Below, piece by piece: positions 17,075 through 25,418 of a stretch of DNA of 64,000 nucleotides. Within the stretch, counting starts at the first letter, position 1; each line of letters starts with the position of its first letter. A program made the position numbers and the translations under genes. Source of the stretch: Armatimonadota bacterium (GTDB lineage: Bacteria > Armatimonadota > Fimbriimonadia > Fimbriimonadales > Fimbriimonadaceae). The stretch is taken from contig WGMG01000002.1 of assembly GCA_016125185.1 (NCBI GenBank), forward strand, positions 248,001 to 312,000. The letters run 5' to 3'. Below the pieces are notes generated by a model. It saw only the letters and a program-made list of their open reading frames with translations, was not told the DNA's origin and did no database searches.

Positions 17075-17548
17075 ATGGTACGGCTACCACGGGTACTGGC
17101 TACGCTATTCATGCTGTTTGCTCTTATATTGCAAACATCGGCATGTAGCGCCTGCACGATCGGTTGCCTTCTCGGTGTCTGCAGTTCAAAGCAAATCTCA
17201 ACCCTTCATCATGACCACGATGAAGATCGGGGTGGTAGTTGCTGCGATCATGAAAAGGACGAGCCCTCGGTTCACGACCACAGTGGTTTGGCTCAAATCG
17301 GTTCTGAGCACAAGGATTCTTGCGGATGTCCGTCAATTGCAAGCTGCGCCTCTGCGTTTTCGGTGCAGAAACAGGATATCGGGGTTCAGGCTCCCAATGT
17401 CGACCTGCCTGCCACCTTGCCAGATACCCGTGACTTGAAGTTTAGCGTCGTTCGTGTTCCCGAGCCGGGATATTTTGGCAACGACTCTAGCCCACCCGTT
17501 CTTGGTGAGTATGCGCCTGATCACGGTCGGGCTCCTCCAGTTGTGTAA
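17075..17548 (+). CDS. Secreted Cys/His-rich protein, first gene of copper cluster
   Basis: 157 residues. A signal peptide (VLATLFMLFALILQTSACSAC) is followed by clustered Cys and His: CTIGCLLGVCSSKQ, LHHDHDEDRGGSCCDHEKDE, VHDHSG, CGCPSIASC. The second half is plain and proline-containing. I know no family for it. The density of thiol and imidazole ligands, and five downstream copper-type genes on the same strand, suggest a periplasmic or surface metal-binding protein, which is an inference. The gap to the next gene is 81 bases. Confidence 0.65.
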   Translation: MVRLPRVLATLFMLFALILQTSACSACTIGCLLGVCSSKQISTLHHDHDEDRGGSCCDHEKDEPSVHDHSGLAQIGSEHKDSCGCPSIASCASAFSVQKQDIGVQAPNVDLPATLPDTRDLKFSVVRVPEPGYFGNDSSPPVLGEYAPDHGRAPPVV

Positions 17549-17629
17549 AGCTCCCAACCTTGTGCGCTGAAAAGTGGCGCAGCAGGGTTTTTCGGCGTCT
17601 TTGACTACCAATTTCAACTGGATACAAAA

Positions 17630-18244
17630 ATGATCTTTACTACCCTTGTCGCGACAACCGCGATGTCACTCGTCACCCAACAAGCCCCGGCCATCTCTTG
17701 CCCCATCACCGGCGAACCGATCGTTAAGGGCATGAAAGTCACCGAATATAACGGTGCTCGCTTCACGTACTGCTGCGCGGGTTGCGATACGCAATTCGAA
17801 AAAGATCCCAAGGCTGCCCTCGACAAAGCCGCGAAGACCGGCAAGACGATCGGCGTATTCCTTTTCGATCCGGTCAGCATGAAGCGTCTCGAAGCGGACA
17901 AGGCCAAAGGCGGCTTCACCGATTACAAAGGCCTCCGCTTCTACTTCGAGTCAGAAGCCGACAAAGCGGCATTTGACAAGGAACCCGCAAAATTCGGGGT
18001 CCTACCAAAGAAGGAAGCTCTGTACTGCCCTGTGAGCAAAGAAGTCGTCACGTCCTATACCAAGGCAAGCGGATACGGAGACTTTAACGGCACCCGTTAC
18101 TACTTCTGCTGCGGAGGGTGTGAAGGACCGTTTGGTAAAGAGCCGGCAAAGTTTGCCGAAGTCGCGAAGGGACATGTTAAGACCCCTGCTCCAATTGCCG
18201 CTGAGAAGCCAGCACAAAAGAGCGGTGGAGGCGACAACCAATGA
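17630..18244 (+). CDS. Tandem YHS-like metal-binding protein, secreted
   Basis: 204 residues with a short N-terminal signal-like segment. Two YHS/TRASH-type units are seen: CPITGEPIVKGM with FTYCCAGCDTQFEKDP (about residues 24-62), and CPVSKEVVTSY with YYFCCGGCEGPFGKEPAKF (about 130-180). Between them is a degenerate unit that keeps YFESEADKAAFDKEPAKFG but not the cysteines. Each YCCAGC/CP pair is a typical site for Cu or other soft metals. The tail is Lys/Pro/Gly-rich. The TGA stop overlaps the next ATG (ATGA at 18241), so translation is coupled. Probable periplasmic copper carrier. Confidence 0.82.
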   Translation: MIFTTLVATTAMSLVTQQAPAISCPITGEPIVKGMKVTEYNGARFTYCCAGCDTQFEKDPKAALDKAAKTGKTIGVFLFDPVSMKRLEADKAKGGFTDYKGLRFYFESEADKAAFDKEPAKFGVLPKKEALYCPVSKEVVTSYTKASGYGDFNGTRYYFCCGGCEGPFGKEPAKFAEVAKGHVKTPAPIAAEKPAQKSGGGDNQ

Positions 18245-18792
18245 GAGCCTTCACGCTATTTCCGGCTTTGGCCATTACGATCAGCGCCGCCGCTATTAGT
18301 TCCGCCGACGGATTCGCCGTCAGCGGAACGAAGAAACTGACCGTGAGCGCAAGTAGTCTGGCAAAAGCGAGAAGGAAAGCGACGGCTGGAAGTGTAAGCT
18401 CGGACAAGAAGTCGATCACGTTCAGCTCGGCCTCTGCCCAGCTTGTCGTTGAGACCGGACCGAAGAACGATATGATGTCGTATCGAATCCAGAGTTTGCG
18501 CAATCCTTGCCTTGTCGTGAAGCCAGGCGCAACGCTTCATATCCTCTTCGTCAACACCGACGACGATATGCTCCACAGCCTTCGATTCACTTCGGAAGCC
18601 GCTCCGTTTGACGCCAAGATCGGAACGAAAGGCTCGGTTGGCTCAGCCGAACTAAAACCCATGTCGGGCAAGTCTTTCTTCGGGCAGGAATTTGCGATTA
18701 AGGTGCCGGTCAAGAAGGGTTCTTATAGCTATATATGTACGACTGCAGGACACGCCGCCGCAGGTATGTACGGGACCATTACCGTCCGCTGA
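18241..18792 (+). CDS. Cupredoxin (type 1 copper protein), secreted
   Basis: 183 residues with a signal peptide (LFPALAITISAAAISSADG). A long basic linker precedes the cupredoxin fold. Type 1 copper ligands are complete and in the usual order: His112 (DDDMLHSLRF), then Cys166, His171 and Met176 in ICTTAGHAAAGM. This resembles plastocyanin/azurin-like and sulfocyanin-like domains. It should carry single electrons or bind copper in the periplasm, plausibly passing electrons to or from the multicopper oxidase encoded 6 bases downstream. It overlaps the preceding gene by 4 bases. Confidence 0.86.
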   Translation: MRAFTLFPALAITISAAAISSADGFAVSGTKKLTVSASSLAKARRKATAGSVSSDKKSITFSSASAQLVVETGPKNDMMSYRIQSLRNPCLVVKPGATLHILFVNTDDDMLHSLRFTSEAAPFDAKIGTKGSVGSAELKPMSGKSFFGQEFAIKVPVKKGSYSYICTTAGHAAAGMYGTITVR

Positions 18793-18798
18793 GACATC

Positions 18799-20058
18799 AT
18801 GAGCAAAGACAAACCAAGTGAAAACAACGAGGAAACTCTCGGTCGGCGAGAACTCCTCAAGCTAGGAGGTATCGGACTCGGAACCGGACTCATGGGCAAT
18901 GCTTTCGGGCAACAAGGGCACAGGGCTACTGCGCAGCAACAGGTGTCGCAGTGGCCCTCGGCCTTCGATCCGCTAGAAACCCATCCGCCGTACCCGCCGC
19001 GCGACCGCCCGAAACCGGGCGAAAAGATTCATGTTCACGACATCGAGGTAACGATTGAGGTTCACGAAATCGTGCCGGGCGTCCAGACCCACATGTTCAT
19101 GTTCAACAAGTCGTATCCCGGCCCGGAAATTAGGGTCAAGGAAGGCGACTGGGTGCAGATCAATCTTAAAAACAGCAGTCCCGAATTCCATACCATTCAT
19201 TGGCACGGCATCATGGTCCCCATGGAAATGGACGGCGTGCCCCTGGGAACTCAGTGGCCAGTTGGTCCTAACCAGGAGTTCCGATATCTGTGGAAGGCGC
19301 AGCCGGCCGGCACGCACTTCTATCATTGCCACGTTATGACAACGCTCCACCAACAGGCGGGTCTTGTCGGATCTCTGATCGTCGAGCCCAAGGAGCCCGA
19401 TATCGTGCAGAAGACGTTCCCGTACAAGCGCGAATACACCATGATCTTGAGCGAACTTGACACCAATTTCGTTCGCAACATGATGTCCGAGATGGTTGAG
19501 ATGGGCGTCCAAATGGAGCGAATGAACCACAGCGCAAAGATGATGCGAGAAATGAACGGCAAGATGATGGGTTGGTTCAAATCGAAAGAGGAGTTCGTGA
19601 AGGCGGTCAAGAACGGGTACATCCCGCCGTATCTGGCGGCGAGAACCGGAACGGCAATGCCCATCACGCCGAACTACTTCATGATCAACGGAAAGTCGTA
19701 TCCGATGACCGATCCCCTCATGATTCGGCGCGACGAGAACATTCGGGTCCGGCTCATTGCCGGAGGCTTCATGCCGCACTTCATCCACCTTCATGGGCAT
19801 GACTTCTGGCACGTCTGCCAAGACGGATCGCCCCTGGCGGCGCCGGTGCGGATGAACACAATTCCAATCTATCCTGGCACAACCAGCGACATTGTAATCC
19901 AAGGTACGAACCCGGGATTCTGGCATTTCCACGACCATAGCGATCTGTGTACGACCAATAACGGCCAACATCCGGGCGGGATGATGACCATGCTAATGTA
20001 CGAAGATGCTCGTGAGGCGGGCATCAAGTGGGAAGAGGTCATCGCGATCAGCTCATAG
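18799..20058 (+). CDS. Two-domain multicopper oxidase, Met-rich
   Basis: 419 residues with a Tat-type signal (GRRELLKLGGIGLGTGL). Domain 1 carries IHWHG (His134/136) and HFYHCHVMTTLH (His176, Cys177, His178, His184). Domain 2 carries HFIHLHGHD (His327-334) and WHFHDHSD (His378, Asp379, His380). The trinuclear-site histidines are present, but the usual type 1 Cys of the last motif is Asp379, so the type 1 copper must be in domain 1. Residues 228-258 are very Met-rich (12 Met in about 31), like the cuprous-oxidase inserts of CueO. The likely role is oxidation of periplasmic Cu(I). Neighbours support copper handling. Confidence 0.88.
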   Translation: MSKDKPSENNEETLGRRELLKLGGIGLGTGLMGNAFGQQGHRATAQQQVSQWPSAFDPLETHPPYPPRDRPKPGEKIHVHDIEVTIEVHEIVPGVQTHMFMFNKSYPGPEIRVKEGDWVQINLKNSSPEFHTIHWHGIMVPMEMDGVPLGTQWPVGPNQEFRYLWKAQPAGTHFYHCHVMTTLHQQAGLVGSLIVEPKEPDIVQKTFPYKREYTMILSELDTNFVRNMMSEMVEMGVQMERMNHSAKMMREMNGKMMGWFKSKEEFVKAVKNGYIPPYLAARTGTAMPITPNYFMINGKSYPMTDPLMIRRDENIRVRLIAGGFMPHFIHLHGHDFWHVCQDGSPLAAPVRMNTIPIYPGTTSDIVIQGTNPGFWHFHDHSDLCTTNNGQHPGGMMTMLMYEDAREAGIKWEEVIAISS

Positions 20059-20076
20059 AAACAGGAGTAAAGGCAA

Positions 20077-21294
20077 ATGAAAACACAAATTAAATACATC
20101 GGAATCTTGGCCACAAGCGCTCTTACTGCTGCGTCTGGAGCACAGACTCAACAATCCCCTGTGCAGCAAATTAGTCTGCAACCGCAAATTGAAATCGCCG
20201 GCTCGGGGCTTGCAACGCTGGATTTCGGCCGCGAAGGCATGTTTGGCGGTAGAGGCATAGGAAGCCGAAGCCAGATCAACTTTTCGGACTCGTCGTTGAG
20301 CTTCGGTGTTGCCCAGCGAATGTATCGAGGGGCCATCGGCAGTTTTACCCTTGGCGGCGTTGCAATCGACGAAGCAAACAGCGGGCACGGAAAGCAGGTC
20401 TTCATGCATCAGGCGTTCGCAGATTTCCAAGAATTGCGCTTCGAAGGATATATCGGACGGACCAATACGCCGACCGCTCAAATCGTTGAGTTTCCGACGA
20501 TCCGGGAGGACGACCTGGTGGACTATACGTCGGTTCTGAATCCCTTCTCGAACGGAGCTAACCCCGAAGAACACCGCTATAGCAATGTTGCGGGCATCGT
20601 GTTTAACGGCGATCTTCACCACTTCCTCAATGTTCATGCGCAGCACCAGATCGACAGTGCCGGGGTTGGACAAAGCGACAGCGGGCTTAACTCGGTGGGA
20701 ATCAGTTTCCAGTATGAAGGCAACCCAGCTCTAAGCACCATCGATCGCTTTCCGTCCTATGGCTTCGGTCTCGAAAGTCGAGCCATCAACAAAAGCTTCG
20801 GCGGGACATCGAATGTCTTCTATGGCGGTGGAGTCCTCAATTTGCAGCCGGGCCTCGTGGATAAGCTGGATTTACGCCTTTTGGGCCAAGTGTCGTTTGG
20901 CAACGATACCAACACGCTAACCACGCTCAATGACACGTACCGGGCCGATCAGGAGTCGATTGCGCTATCGCTGCGCAAACTCTACAGCCCGTTCGGAAAA
21001 CCGGCGTCGCAAATCGCCATGACCGCCGGAATGAAGCGTTATTCAAAGGTGCCCAATGCGAACTCCTATGGTGTCGCCTTGAGTTACGGGAAGAACTTGG
21101 GCCAAGGCTTCGACTTTGTTTCTCAGCTTGGCTACGAGCGTCGAAGCAGCGGGATGACTATGGCTTTTGGCGGTCACAGTGACGCCCTGGTCTTACAGTT
21201 TGGACTTTCGTTCAACTTTGGCTCAACCTTCAATCAGAGCATCGGACCGCGCAGGTCGCCGACGAACCTGCTCCACCAATACATTCCAAATTAA
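20077..21294 (+). CDS. Putative outer-membrane beta-barrel of copper cluster
   Basis: 405 residues with a signal peptide (YIGILATSALTAASGAQ). Alternating amphipathic strands with many Gly, Ser, Phe and Tyr (SFTLGGVAIDE, LRFEGYIGRTN, FGLESRAINKSFGG) follow, ending near a strand LVLQFGLSFNFG. This is the look of an outer-membrane barrel, although no named family is recognised. In PcoA/PcoB-type systems the oxidase gene is followed by an outer-membrane copper protein, and this gene has that position 18 bases after the oxidase. Its N-terminus lacks the Met/His repeats of CopB, so homology to CopB is not claimed. Confidence 0.65.
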   Translation: MKTQIKYIGILATSALTAASGAQTQQSPVQQISLQPQIEIAGSGLATLDFGREGMFGGRGIGSRSQINFSDSSLSFGVAQRMYRGAIGSFTLGGVAIDEANSGHGKQVFMHQAFADFQELRFEGYIGRTNTPTAQIVEFPTIREDDLVDYTSVLNPFSNGANPEEHRYSNVAGIVFNGDLHHFLNVHAQHQIDSAGVGQSDSGLNSVGISFQYEGNPALSTIDRFPSYGFGLESRAINKSFGGTSNVFYGGGVLNLQPGLVDKLDLRLLGQVSFGNDTNTLTTLNDTYRADQESIALSLRKLYSPFGKPASQIAMTAGMKRYSKVPNANSYGVALSYGKNLGQGFDFVSQLGYERRSSGMTMAFGGHSDALVLQFGLSFNFGSTFNQSIGPRRSPTNLLHQYIPN

Positions 21295-21303
21295 GGAGTC
21301 ACC

Positions 21304-22449
21304 ATGTTAAGAAAACAACTGTACTCACTTCTCTTCGTTTCGACATTCTCGGCTTCTCTGCCTGCTTTTCAACAGAACCCTCCCGCTGGCGGCAGAACTC
21401 TTGAAGCTTCGGCCGTCATTAAGCCTGCCGCACCTAAAACGGGCGAGAACGTCCTTGAGATCACCTTCATGGAAGGCTCAAAGCCGGTCGCCGGCTTGAA
21501 GCTTGTCTCAAACGTGGGCATGACAAACATGGATATGGGGACGGCCCATCCCGCGGTAAGAGAAACCGCACCTGGACACTACACCTTGAAGCCCATGTTT
21601 CTGATGGACGGTCCGTGGCGGGTAACCCTCATCAGCAAAGACCCCAAATTCACCGTCAACTTTGACATGACTTCGGGGGCAAAGGGACCGTGGAAACCAA
21701 CCAAACAAACGATAAAGATCGGCGAATCGGGAACTCCCGCAGTTCAGCCCAAGGATAAGACTGAGCCGCCGAAAACTGATCCGAAGGGGACGGATTCTCC
21801 CAAAAAGGACCCCGCGAAGACTGAACCTTCCACCACCGAGCCCGTAAACCAAGACCCGAAAAAGGAGCCGACAAAACCGGAGCAAGGCTATGACATGACA
21901 AGCATGGGACACGTTGCAGTGTCGATGCCCCAACTGAAGGAAAAGTCCTCCTATGAGTGGACAGGCAACGAAGACTGGGATACTCGAACTGGATTTGGCA
22001 AGCTTGAGCCGATGGTCAAAATGATGATTCTCATGATGGTGTCCGGTTCCGGCATGGAAGGGATGAAAATGCTCCCCATGGATATGGTGTTCAATGCCGA
22101 AAACTTTAGCGAAGGTGGTGATTCCCCGATGAAAGACATGCCCATGGCAAACTCAAAAGCCTTGAAGGTCGAGGCCAAGATTGAGAAGGCTGGTATCGGT
22201 GACAATAACGTCTCCATCACAATCAACACACCGGATGGTAAGGCCGTGACCGGTGCGAAGATCACGACCGCCGTCGCGATGACGAACATGGATATGGGCA
22301 CGACTCACCCGGCGGTTAAGGACCTCGGCAAAGGCAAGTACGCTGTAAAGGCCACCTTCAGCATGAGGGGACCTTGGCGACTTACACTCATCGTTTCGGC
22401 AACCGGAATGCAGCCACTGACTTATACCTTTGATTTTCAGGCGAAGTAG
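21304..22449 (+). CDS. Protein with two YtkA/FixH-like Met-rich domains
   Basis: 381 residues with a signal peptide (YSLLFVSTFSASLPAF). Two similar domains are visible: residues about 35-125 (VGMTNMDMGTAHPAV, FLMDGPWRVTLI) and about 285-378 (VAMTNMDMGTTHPAV, FSMRGPWRLTLI). The MTNMDMG/HPAV/GPWRVTL pattern is that of YtkA-like domains, and the Met groups could bind Cu(I). Between them lie a Lys/Pro/Thr linker (about 140-200) and another Met-rich piece (MKMLPMDMVFN, MKDMPMANS). It is the last gene of the copper run. Probable periplasmic copper-binding or chaperone protein. Confidence 0.72.
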   Translation: MLRKQLYSLLFVSTFSASLPAFQQNPPAGGRTLEASAVIKPAAPKTGENVLEITFMEGSKPVAGLKLVSNVGMTNMDMGTAHPAVRETAPGHYTLKPMFLMDGPWRVTLISKDPKFTVNFDMTSGAKGPWKPTKQTIKIGESGTPAVQPKDKTEPPKTDPKGTDSPKKDPAKTEPSTTEPVNQDPKKEPTKPEQGYDMTSMGHVAVSMPQLKEKSSYEWTGNEDWDTRTGFGKLEPMVKMMILMMVSGSGMEGMKMLPMDMVFNAENFSEGGDSPMKDMPMANSKALKVEAKIEKAGIGDNNVSITINTPDGKAVTGAKITTAVAMTNMDMGTTHPAVKDLGKGKYAVKATFSMRGPWRLTLIVSATGMQPLTYTFDFQAK

Positions 22450-22512
22450 ATGAATCGAAATGGAGCGCGTTTGAAGAACAAACCAGAGGAGACTCATGCT
22501 GCGAGGTGATTC

Positions 22513-22642
22513 AGTCTCTCAATTTGAGGAGAAATTGAGAGACTTCTGGGCATCTCTGTGGATTCGAAACCTTCTCTTTGAACCTCAAGAAACTTGGATG
22601 ACACTGTAGGGGGTCATCCCGATTCATCGGGACACCCCGCCA
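22513..22642 (+). repeat. Relic element copy 2 joined to a decayed tRNA-Val 3' half
   Basis: AGTCTCTCAA, GAGGAGA, GAGAGACTTCT and CTTTGAACCTCAAGAAACT match copy 1. At 22598 it becomes ATGACACTGTAGGGGGTC, the anticodon loop and stem of tRNA-Val(GAC). A changed T arm (CCCGATTCATCGGG) and ACCCCGCC follow, ending near 22642. It lies 64 bases after the copper cluster, so copies 1 and 2 bracket that cluster in the same orientation. Confidence 0.78.
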
Positions 22643-22661
22643 ACTTCGTCAGGTGCCAATC

Positions 22662-22857
22662 ACGTACATCCCCCAAGGTGATTCTACGTCTGCCATACAG
22701 ATCACTCAATCCAACGCTTGGATTTTCGCCATTACTCGGCATCGCCCCATCAGAGCCGTTCGAGACTCGCGATGAGCCGATGAAACGAGAATGAGAAATC
22801 AGGCGGCGGAAGAGTGGCGATCTTTTTCGAGAATGAATAGCCGATGGCGAAGTTTAG
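22662..22857 (+). pseudogene. Decayed GIY-YIG gene copy
   Basis: Nucleotide identity to the intact gene at 8148-8390 is clear in blocks: GTACATCC, GATTCTACGTC, CATAC, ATCACTC, CAGAGCCGTTCGAGACT, GCGATGA, GGAAGAG, GGCGAAGTTTAGAG. Deletions and stops destroy the frame. It follows the tRNA-Val 3' relic exactly as the intact gene follows intact tRNA-Val. The stretch 22858-22976 holds nothing else recognisable. Confidence 0.75.
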
Positions 22858-22976
22858 AGTGACCGATTCTCTACTGACAACCAGCGGCGTGTTAAGTCTT
22901 CTTCTTTTGTCCTGTGGAACGAAGCGTCACCTATCAGAGAGGAAAAAAATTCAAGACTAGGCGTAGACTCATCAAC

Positions 22977-23951
22977 ATGAAAATCGCTTTGATGTGGCAC
23001 GGAAGTCGGGAGACCAGAGATGCCGTCAACCTGGACGAGCACCGCTTGGCCCCAACCGCCGCCGCATTCCGGACAGAAGGATTCGAAGTCGAGCCATGTG
23101 TCTACAATGACAACTTTGCCGATGAAGTTCGGGCGCAGCTTAGGCACGTGGACGCCGTCCAGGTTTGGGTCAATCCGATCACCGATGAAGGACGGACGCG
23201 CGCCAAGCTCGACGCTTTGCTTGCCGAGATAGCCGATTCGGGAGTGCTGGTCCGAACCCATCCTGCGACCATCCAGAAGATGGGCACGAAGGAAGTGCTA
23301 TTCACGACACGCGAAATGAGTTGGGGCTCGGACGTTCGCCGCTACTCGACGATGGACGAAATGCGTCACGGGCTCGTCGGTTCGCTCTCTACCGGACCGC
23401 GAGTGCTGAAGCAGTTTCGCGGACATAGCGGCCAGGGCATCTGGAAACTGACTCCCACCAGCGACCCGGAACGAGTCCTTGCACGACACGCCCCGAGGGG
23501 CAGCCAGGAGGAAGAACTTCCCCTCGAGCAGTGGATCGAGAACTGCGCCCCCTATTTCGCCACCGGCCCCATGTACGATCAGGAATACAACCTCCGAATC
23601 GGGGAAGGCACGATCCGGTGCTATTTTGTGCAAGACCGAATCGAAGGATTTGGCCACCAAGAAGTGAACGCGCTTGTGCCGGGGACCGATTCCGGCCCTC
23701 GTCTCTATTCTCCGCCGACCGATGAACGCTTCCAAGACCTTAGGCGGCAGGCCGAATCGGAGTGGCTGCCCCAACTGATGGAGAAGGTCGGCGTTACGTT
23801 CGACGAACTTCCGATGCTCTGGGACATCGATTTGATGTTTGCCGATCGTGGCTATATGCTCTGCGAGATCAACGTGAGCTCGGTCTATCCCTACCCGGAA
23901 AGCGCGATGCAACCCCTCGCAAGGGCCTTCAAAAATCGGATCTCGAGCTAG
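22977..23951 (+). CDS. Cj0069-family ATP-grasp-like protein
   Basis: 324 residues of the Cj0069 family: MKIALMWHGSRETRDA start, VQVWVNPITDEGRTRAKLDA, LVRTHPATIQKMGTKEVLF, then GPRVLKQFRGHSGQGIWKL, the glycine-rich nucleotide loop of an ATP-grasp fold. LWDIDLMFADRGYMLCEINVSSVYPYPES carries the acidic metal ligands. ATP-grasp enzymes join a carboxylate to an amine or thiol, but the substrate of this family is not known to me. The ATG at 22977 is preferred over a longer frame from 22914. It lies between two tRNA-linked repeat copies. A different ATP-grasp gene is at 62820. Confidence 0.82.
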   Translation: MKIALMWHGSRETRDAVNLDEHRLAPTAAAFRTEGFEVEPCVYNDNFADEVRAQLRHVDAVQVWVNPITDEGRTRAKLDALLAEIADSGVLVRTHPATIQKMGTKEVLFTTREMSWGSDVRRYSTMDEMRHGLVGSLSTGPRVLKQFRGHSGQGIWKLTPTSDPERVLARHAPRGSQEEELPLEQWIENCAPYFATGPMYDQEYNLRIGEGTIRCYFVQDRIEGFGHQEVNALVPGTDSGPRLYSPPTDERFQDLRRQAESEWLPQLMEKVGVTFDELPMLWDIDLMFADRGYMLCEINVSSVYPYPESAMQPLARAFKNRISS

Positions 23952-23984
23952 TTTGCTCTTTCATCTGGCAGAGACCGTCTAAGA

Positions 23985-24199
23985 CTTCCCAAAGAGTCTA
24001 TTTTGCCCGTCTGATTCGGTGAAGACATCGATGACACGTAGGACCATTTGGGCCTTGGTCTCCGCTTGGGGCCAAAATCATTTCTGACGATCGGTTTGAC
24101 CTGTGACATCCTCTGAGTCGCAGAGTTCAGGTTTGGGGCGAAGCGAGGGGGAATGGAATCGGAACTATACCGCCCACTATTTCCTATTCCATTTTTTGC
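23985..24199 (+). repeat. Relic element copy 4 with tRNA-Val fragment and flank
   Basis: TTGCCCGTCTGATTCGGTGAAGA (from about 24003) aligns with the end of copy 3. ATGACACGTAGGACC at 24031 matches the tRNA-Val anticodon loop onward. Bases 24085-24180 match the tRNA-Val downstream spacer at 8026-8130, including GTTCAGGTTTGGGGCGAAGCG and ACCGCCCACTATTTCC. It is the most decayed of the four copies. Confidence 0.6.
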
Positions 24200-24415
24200 G
24201 TGGTGATACAATCGCTCTTATGAGGGTTGGTGAATTTCAATCCGCTACCAGGGTTCCAACATATCCTCTCAACATCGTCCCGATTCGCTTCGCTTTCCGA
24301 TTCGGCTCAGCCTCTCGGAATCTTCGCTCATTTCCCTTTGGCGGGATCCATCGACAGATTTTCGGGTATGCAGAGCACTCCTGAAGCCGACATTTGTCCC
24401 GCTCACGAAAGTGGC
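24200..24415 (+). repeat. MITE-like element C (left end missing)
   Basis: It matches elements A and B from the inner GGTG.TACAAT...TTATGA block to the end: GGTGAATTTCAATCCGCTAC, TTCCGATTCGGCTCAGCC, GGCGGGATCCATCGACAG, then the right terminal repeat TTTTCGGGTATGCAGAGCAC (24359-24378) and the shared outer tail CATTTGTCCCGCTCACGAAAGTGGC. The left terminal repeat is absent because copy 4 abuts it. The orphan ORF at 24454 starts about 40 bases later. Confidence 0.7.
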
Positions 24416-24453
24416 TCGCCGTTCTGGCAATAGCGACCGTTGCCTAGTTTGAC

Positions 24454-24915
24454 ATGAGACTAAGGGTTATTAGATTCAGGCGATTTACCCGCACACTGCT
24501 GGTAACCGCTATAGCTGCATCAGTGGCAATATTACTTTTGGGCACGAGACGTGAACCATTTAGCTTTCTGCGGTCAGGCTATCTTAAGAGAGTGGATATG
24601 GGTCGATTCTCAACAAACCCGACTGGTACTGTATCGGAATTCGATGAATATGTAGTGCCCATCGATTGTACGGCACTCTTGTTATCGAGCAGAGACGAAT
24701 TAAATACCCGAGGATTTGCATTATATTCAAAAGACGAAAAGTCAACAATATATGCAAATATGGGAGACTCAAGCTATATTGAATTTTCCAACCAGCCTAA
24801 AACGGCGTCGATAAATCGACTACCAAATTGTACCGTTACGTATGCTCGTTCCTTGGATGAGACAATTTGGACCAAGATTAAGTTTGAGATTTACCTTCTA
24901 CAACATAGAGATTAG
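24454..24915 (+). CDS. Orphan membrane-anchored protein, AT-rich
   Basis: 153 residues. A basic N-terminus (MRLRVIRFRRFTR) and one hydrophobic helix (TLLVTAIAASVAILLLG) are followed by about 120 residues of soluble, probably extracytoplasmic sequence with two Cys (VPIDCTALL, LPNCTVTY). No family recognised. Base composition is clearly more AT-rich than the surrounding genome. The gene follows element C by about 40 bases, the same relation seen for the ORFs at 25419 and 26655. Coding status rests on length, composition and context only. Confidence 0.5.
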   Translation: MRLRVIRFRRFTRTLLVTAIAASVAILLLGTRREPFSFLRSGYLKRVDMGRFSTNPTGTVSEFDEYVVPIDCTALLLSSRDELNTRGFALYSKDEKSTIYANMGDSSYIEFSNQPKTASINRLPNCTVTYARSLDETIWTKIKFEIYLLQHRD

Positions 24916-25047
24916 TGAAAGACAAACCTAGTAGAAAAGCCGACAGACGCTCGTTGTCGCTTAAAATGACCAAGTGTATGAGTTAGGGCTGATCAGTCCC
25001 CATTTCCTGACCAGGTTAGAGTTGACGAGCATTTCGTGAACTGACCA

Positions 25048-25405
25048 GTCACTATGTGAGATGGGTTAACCGAGTGGCCCGCATACCCGAAGGATACGTA
25101 GGGTCTTTTGCGGCCAGACTCATGGTCCTCGGGTTTCGTGTTGGATTTGGAGTTCGAACGATGTCCAACACCTTCTCGCGCTTGGTGTTACAATCAAACT
25201 TATGAAGGTCGGCGAATTTCAAACTCGCTCGGCTACCGGAGTGCCTGCATATCCTCTCAGCTTCGTCCGGATTCATATCGCTTTCCGATTCGGCTCAGCC
25301 TCTCGGAATCTTCGACATTTTCCTTTGGCGGGATCCGTCGACAGATTTTCGGGTATGCAGGCCACACCTGAAGTTGACATTTGTCCCGCCCACGAAAGTG
25401 GCTCT
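25048..25405 (+). repeat. MITE-like element A with terminal inverted repeats
   Basis: The left terminal repeat GAGTGGCCCGCATACCCGAA (25072-25091) and right TTCGGGTATGCAGGCCACAC (25348-25367) are inverted copies matching at 18 of 20 positions. Inside are GTCTTTTGCGGCCAGACTCA, TGTCCAACACCTTCTCGC, a TTACAAT box and the REP-like TTCCGATTCGG block. Similarity to element B also covers both outer flanks (GACCAGTCAC on the left, CCCGCCCACGAAAGTGGCTC on the right). The right end touches the ribosome site of the ORF at 25419. The bases 24916-25047 hold no feature. Confidence 0.75.
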
Positions 25406-25418
25406 CCAGAGGTGCAAA

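Noticed and set aside
20077-21294. CopB homologue
   Set aside because: Position after the oxidase suggests it, but the Met/His-rich N-terminus and CopB strand signatures are not visible, so only beta-barrel is claimed.
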